Below are positions 61,214 to 64,000 of a stretch of 64,000 bases of DNA, piece after piece; the stretch's first letter is position 1, and every line of letters begins with the position of its first letter. The position numbers were made by a program, and so were the translations under genes. Source of the stretch: Mangrovimonas futianensis (GTDB taxonomy: Bacteria; Bacteroidota; Bacteroidia; Flavobacteriales; Flavobacteriaceae); assembly GCF_021245805.1 (NCBI RefSeq), contig NZ_JAJJNF010000008.1, positions 1-64,000 on the forward strand, read 5' to 3'. Below the pieces are notes generated by a model that saw only the letters and a list, made by a program, of their open reading frames with translations, made no database searches and was not told where the DNA came from.

Positions 61214-62452
61214 TTAAAACTCATAAATGGTAACACCACTGCGTAATTTTGGTAAAACATAAGTACTTTTCGGGGGCATGGTTAAACCTTCATCTGCAAT
61301 TTGTTTCATTTGCTCAACAGTCGCAGGAACCATGCCAAAGCCTACTTTGTAATCCCCGCTGTCAACACAACTTTTTACATCCACAATGTCATTTTTTCCA
61401 TTGGTGTATTCGATGCGGTCATTATGCCTTAAATCTGAAATTCCTAAAATGGGGTTTAAAATGGTCTTGTAAAGCAATTGAGCATCTAGGGTATCCAGAG
61501 CGGTTTCAAATTTATATAACGATTTTCTTAAATATAAAGAATAAAATTCACCATCCAAATACATGCTGAAATGATGTTGTTTGGATGGCTTGTAAGCTTT
61601 TTTGCCTCGATTTTCGATGCGATACCAGGCATCCAATTTAATAAGAAATTCCTCTTTACTCAACCCATTAAGATCTTTAACCAATCTATTGAATTCATAA
61701 ATTTTCAAATCAGATTCAGGAATTAAATAACTCATAAAATAGTTATAGGGTTCCAGGGAGTTATGATTTGGATTTTCACTTCTTAAATCTTCATAAAGCA
61801 GAAAAGAAGAAGCAGAACGGTGGTGCCCATCTGCTATATATATCAATGGCATTTTTTCAAATTCCGCTTGTATTTTTTGAATTGATTGATCATCCTCAAC
61901 CAACCACATGTAATGAGTGTCTCGGTAAGTTGTTGTAAACGCGTATTCTGGGCGGTTTTTTTGAACTTTGGCTATTATTTGAGCTATGGATGCATTGTCA
62001 GGATATGTTAAAAGTACAGGTTCGGCATTAAACCCCACAGCTTTAAGATATTCCTTGAAAATAATTTCCTTGTACGCCAAGGTATCCTCATGCTTTTTTA
62101 TAGCATCCTTTTCATAATCTACGGCACTTGCGGCCGCAATTATTCCATTGAATACATCTCCATCCCTGTTTACAATGCGATACACATAATAGGTTGGTTT
62201 TTCATCTTCTATAAAGATGCCATCTTCTTTAAATTCTAGGTATCTATTCTTTACAAGCGCATATCGAGCTTTTCCAACAACATCTTTTGCAAAGCGATAC
62301 CCAGGATTTATAATATGTAAAAACGAAAACGGATTATCCCTTAACCTAGATTCTACCTGCTCTTTGGTGTAGCTTTGGTAGGACCTAGAAGCTACAAGAC
62401 TCACCTTATCTCTGGTGGGTCTAACAGCTTTAAAAGGAATAATATGGGCCAT
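61214..62452 (-). CDS. DUF1015 protein
   Basis: A 412-residue cytoplasmic protein of the DUF1015 family: HIIPFKAVRPTRDKVSLVASRSY at the start, FIEDEKPTYYVYRIV, IYIADGHHRSASSFL near residue 205 (the conserved HHR block), and GFGMVPATVEQMKQIADEGLTMPPKSTYVLPKL at the C-terminus, in short conserved blocks. Related proteins include ADP-dependent serine kinases (SbnI/SerK), so a small-molecule kinase is possible, though the activity here is unproven. It ends nine bases before yggS and belongs to that transcript. Confidence 0.85.
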   Translation of the reverse strand: MAHIIPFKAVRPTRDKVSLVASRSYQSYTKEQVESRLRDNPFSFLHIINPGYRFAKDVVGKARYALVKNRYLEFKEDGIFIEDEKPTYYVYRIVNRDGDVFNGIIAAASAVDYEKDAIKKHEDTLAYKEIIFKEYLKAVGFNAEPVLLTYPDNASIAQIIAKVQKNRPEYAFTTTYRDTHYMWLVEDDQSIQKIQAEFEKMPLIYIADGHHRSASSFLLYEDLRSENPNHNSLEPYNYFMSYLIPESDLKIYEFNRLVKDLNGLSKEEFLIKLDAWYRIENRGKKAYKPSKQHHFSMYLDGEFYSLYLRKSLYKFETALDTLDAQLLYKTILNPILGISDLRHNDRIEYTNGKNDIVDVKSCVDSGDYKVGFGMVPATVEQMKQIADEGLTMPPKSTYVLPKLRSGVTIYEF

Positions 62453-62468
62453 TTAAAAATGCGCTTTT

Positions 62469-63356
62469 TTAGATAAATTGTTTAGACACCTTTTCAGCTT
62501 TTCTACTTTCGGAATAATCATAAAAACCTTCTCCAGATTTTACCCCTAACTTTCCAGCTCTTACCATGTTAACTAGCAATGGACAAGGAGCATATTTAGG
62601 GTTTTTAAATCCATCATACATCACTTCCAAAATAGATAGACATACATCCAACCCAATGAAATCTGCCAATTGTAACGGTCCCATGGGGTGAGCCATTCCT
62701 AATTTCATTACAGTATCAATCTCTGAAACTCCAGCGACTCCATTATAAAGTGTTTCAATAGATTCGTTTATCATTGGCATCAAGATTCTATTGGCTACAA
62801 ATCCTGGATAATCGTTTACTTCAACTGGAATTTTACCCAATTGTTTTGACATTTCCATGATGGTATTTGTTACTTCATCACTTGTATTATAACCCCTAAT
62901 TATTTCAACAAGTTTCATGATAGGAACCGGATTCATAAAGTGCATTCCGATAACTTGATCTGGTCTAGCAGTCACAGAAGCGATTTGGGTGATAGAAATA
63001 GAGGAGGTATTGGTTGCCAAAATTGTGTCCTCTGAACAGTCATCACTTAACTGTTTGAAAATTTTTAATTTAAGGTCAATATTTTCAGTGGCTGCTTCTA
63101 CCACTAAACTAGCATATTCAACTCCTTCTGTTATATCAGTAAAAGTGGTAATGTTATCTAAAGTATTCTTTTTATCAGCTTCAGTAATAGTCTCTTTTGA
63201 AACCATTCGGTCCAAATTTTTTGTAATGGTATCCAAACCTCGCTTTAAAGATGCTTCACTTATATCAATAAGTTGTACTTTAAATCCAGCTTGAGCAAAA
63301 GTATGTGCGATACCATTTCCCATGGTTCCGGCACCTATAACTGCTACGTTTTTCAT
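62469..63356 (-). CDS. 3-hydroxyacyl-CoA (3-hydroxybutyryl-CoA) dehydrogenase
   Basis: Oxidises 3-hydroxyacyl-CoA to 3-oxoacyl-CoA with NAD+, in beta-oxidation or butyrate-type metabolism. The 295 residues have the nucleotide-binding NVAVIGAGTMGNGIAH at the start, FILATNTSSISIT near 115, the active-site His in GMHFMNPVPIMKLVEII and PGFVANRILMPMINE; the C-terminal domain ends GVKSGEGFYDYS. It is the single-domain type (Hbd/PaaH), not the FadB fusion. It is probably first of the unit DUF1015 - yggS - nuclease. Confidence 0.94.
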   Translation of the reverse strand: MKNVAVIGAGTMGNGIAHTFAQAGFKVQLIDISEASLKRGLDTITKNLDRMVSKETITEADKKNTLDNITTFTDITEGVEYASLVVEAATENIDLKLKIFKQLSDDCSEDTILATNTSSISITQIASVTARPDQVIGMHFMNPVPIMKLVEIIRGYNTSDEVTNTIMEMSKQLGKIPVEVNDYPGFVANRILMPMINESIETLYNGVAGVSEIDTVMKLGMAHPMGPLQLADFIGLDVCLSILEVMYDGFKNPKYAPCPLLVNMVRAGKLGVKSGEGFYDYSESRKAEKVSKQFI

Positions 63357-63372
63357 AATAATAATTTTGTGC

Positions 63373-63388
63373 TCCCGCCAAAGCGGGA
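63373..63388. repeat. GC-rich hairpin TCCCGC-CAAA-GCGGGA
   Basis: A perfect six-base GC-rich stem with loop CAAA, unusual in this AT-rich intergenic region. Similar CCCGCCAAAGCGGG units occur as dispersed repeats in bacterial genomes. It lies 17 bases before the 3-hydroxyacyl-CoA dehydrogenase gene and could affect its leader. Confidence 0.6.
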
Positions 63389-63397
63389 TTGTTCTTA

Positions 63398-63419
63398 ATT
63401 AGTTTGTGATTAGTTTGTG
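63398..63419. repeat. 11-bp tandem repeat, two copies
   Basis: ATTAGTTTGTG occurs twice without interruption just upstream of the hairpin. It may be a slipped-strand duplication or a pair of operator half-sites. Confidence 0.7.
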
Positions 63420-63433
63420 TTTGAATTTAGTCC

Positions 63434-64000
63434 CTAAAATTGCTCAATTATTTTTGTGGCTAATCTTAAGGCTTCGGTACCATCCTGAAGTGTGACAACA
63501 GGCGTGGTGTTTGTGTTAATGGCATGAGCAAAAGTTTCTAATTCATCCAAAATAGCATTGTTTTTAGGAATGTCTGGATTATCAAAATAGATTTGCTTTT
63601 TAATACCTTCTGCATTTTGAAGGATCATATCAAAATCTCCTGGGTCTGTAGGGGCATCTTTCATTTTCACCACTTCACATTTCTTTTCCAGAAAATCTAC
63701 CGAGATATACGCATCACGCTGGAAGAAGCGTGTTTTACGCATGTTTTTAAGCGAAATTCTACTGGCTGTCAGGTTAGCTACACAACCATTTTCAAATTCG
63801 ATTCGAGCATTGGCAATATCAGGCGTTTCACTGATAACTGAAACACCACTAGCAGAAACAGATTTCACTTTTGATTTAACCACACTCAAAATGACATCAA
63901 TATCATGGATCATCAAGTCTAACACAACAGGCACATCAGTTCCTCTAGGATTGAATTCTGCCAATCTATGGGTTTCAATAAACATGGGGTTAACAATCTT
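63434..64000 (-). CDS. Gfo/Idh/MocA-family oxidoreductase, C-terminal part (cut by window edge)
   Basis: The C-terminal 188 residues of a GFO/IDH/MocA dehydrogenase; the N-terminal Rossmann domain lies beyond the right edge, and the frame is open to base 64000. Visible features: VPVVLDLMIHDIDVIL, with the His and Asp of the active-site helix, the C-terminal beta sheet ANARIEFENGCVANLTASRIS, and the closing helix EALRLATKII. The substrate (sugar or other polyol) cannot be told. Family certain, function open. Confidence 0.9.
   Translation of the reverse strand, partial: KIVNPMFIETHRLAEFNPRGTDVPVVLDLMIHDIDVILSVVKSKVKSVSASGVSVISETPDIANARIEFENGCVANLTASRISLKNMRKTRFFQRDAYISVDFLEKKCEVVKMKDAPTDPGDFDMILQNAEGIKKQIYFDNPDIPKNNAILDELETFAHAINTNTTPVVTLQDGTEALRLATKIIEQF

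Noticed and set aside
1..64000. CRISPR array, prophage, integrative element or secondary-metabolite cluster
   Set aside because: No regularly spaced repeats, no phage or integrase genes and no biosynthetic cluster were seen on either strand.

Overview
The window is chromosomal DNA from a member of the Bacteroidota, most likely a marine or cold-water Flavobacteriaceae. It is AT-rich. Three proteins end in type IX secretion (T9SS) C-terminal sorting domains. Many genes are preceded by the Bacteroidota -7 element TAnnTTTG instead of sigma70 boxes, and Shine-Dalgarno sequences are almost absent. Families typical of flavobacteria recur (DUF6095, DUF6913, DUF4835, the Bacteroidota omega subunit, monomeric isocitrate dehydrogenase, a GAPDH with a long N-terminal extension). 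The gene order bamD - omega - coaBC - DUF4835 - recN - fabI also fits. I see no insertion sequence, prophage, integrase, CRISPR array or tRNA. Apart from the 3' end of a 5S rRNA gene at the left edge, this is a core-genome stretch with a few accessory loci.

Layout. 1-120: 5S rRNA end and terminator. 0.35-2.9 kb: DinB-like protein, zinc metallopeptidase, small membrane protein, murQ. 3-5.9 kb: icd and a McbG/Qnr-like pentapeptide-repeat protein. 6-11.1 kb: a two-gene polysaccharide locus made of a free clan GH-A glycosidase and a 1252-residue membrane protein that fuses a processive GT2 synthase, a GH26-like glycosidase and a decayed copy of the neighbouring glycosidase. 11.1-11.7 kb: non-coding, with a candidate structured RNA on the minus strand. 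11.7-16.7 kb (minus): rplS, trmD, a coiled-coil membrane protein, gap and an HtrA-type protease, each transcript closed by a clear hairpin. 16.8-20.9 kb (plus): dapF, acetyltransferase, mltG, a DUF2279 protein and a lysozyme-like protein, a cell-wall group. 20.9-25 kb (minus): methyltransferase, secreted sugar dehydrogenase, tyrosine phosphatase and dnaA. 25.1-28.6 kb: thioesterase, then YigZ, an EamA transporter, a HAD phosphatase and ribD. 28.7-32 kb (plus): acetyltransferase, prmC and ligA.

32.1-33.8 kb: two tandem YhhN-like membrane proteins. 33.8-35.5 kb (minus): a 5'-nucleotidase split into two separately exported polypeptides. 35.5-42.9 kb (plus): DUF6913, dapA, bamD, omega, coaBC, DUF4835, recN and fabI. 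43-49.2 kb: two large T9SS surface proteins sharing an approximately 80-residue module. 49.2-49.9 kb: non-coding, with a perfect 30-bp palindrome and two further hairpins. 49.9-54.8 kb (plus): glycosyltransferase, YbbR-like protein, coaE, and a histidine kinase/response regulator pair. 54.9-64 kb (minus): NTF2-like protein, miaA, voltage-gated K+ channel with a zinc ribbon, DUF3857 protein, an exonuclease/GIY-YIG nuclease that appears to start at AUA, YggS, DUF1015, 3-hydroxyacyl-CoA dehydrogenase and a truncated Gfo/Idh/MocA oxidoreductase.

The best candidate for an undescribed system is the 6-11 kb polysaccharide locus. Other items worth checking are the minus-strand RNA candidate at 11.1-11.6 kb, the AUA-start nuclease, the Qnr/McbG-like protein and the shared module of the two surface proteins.
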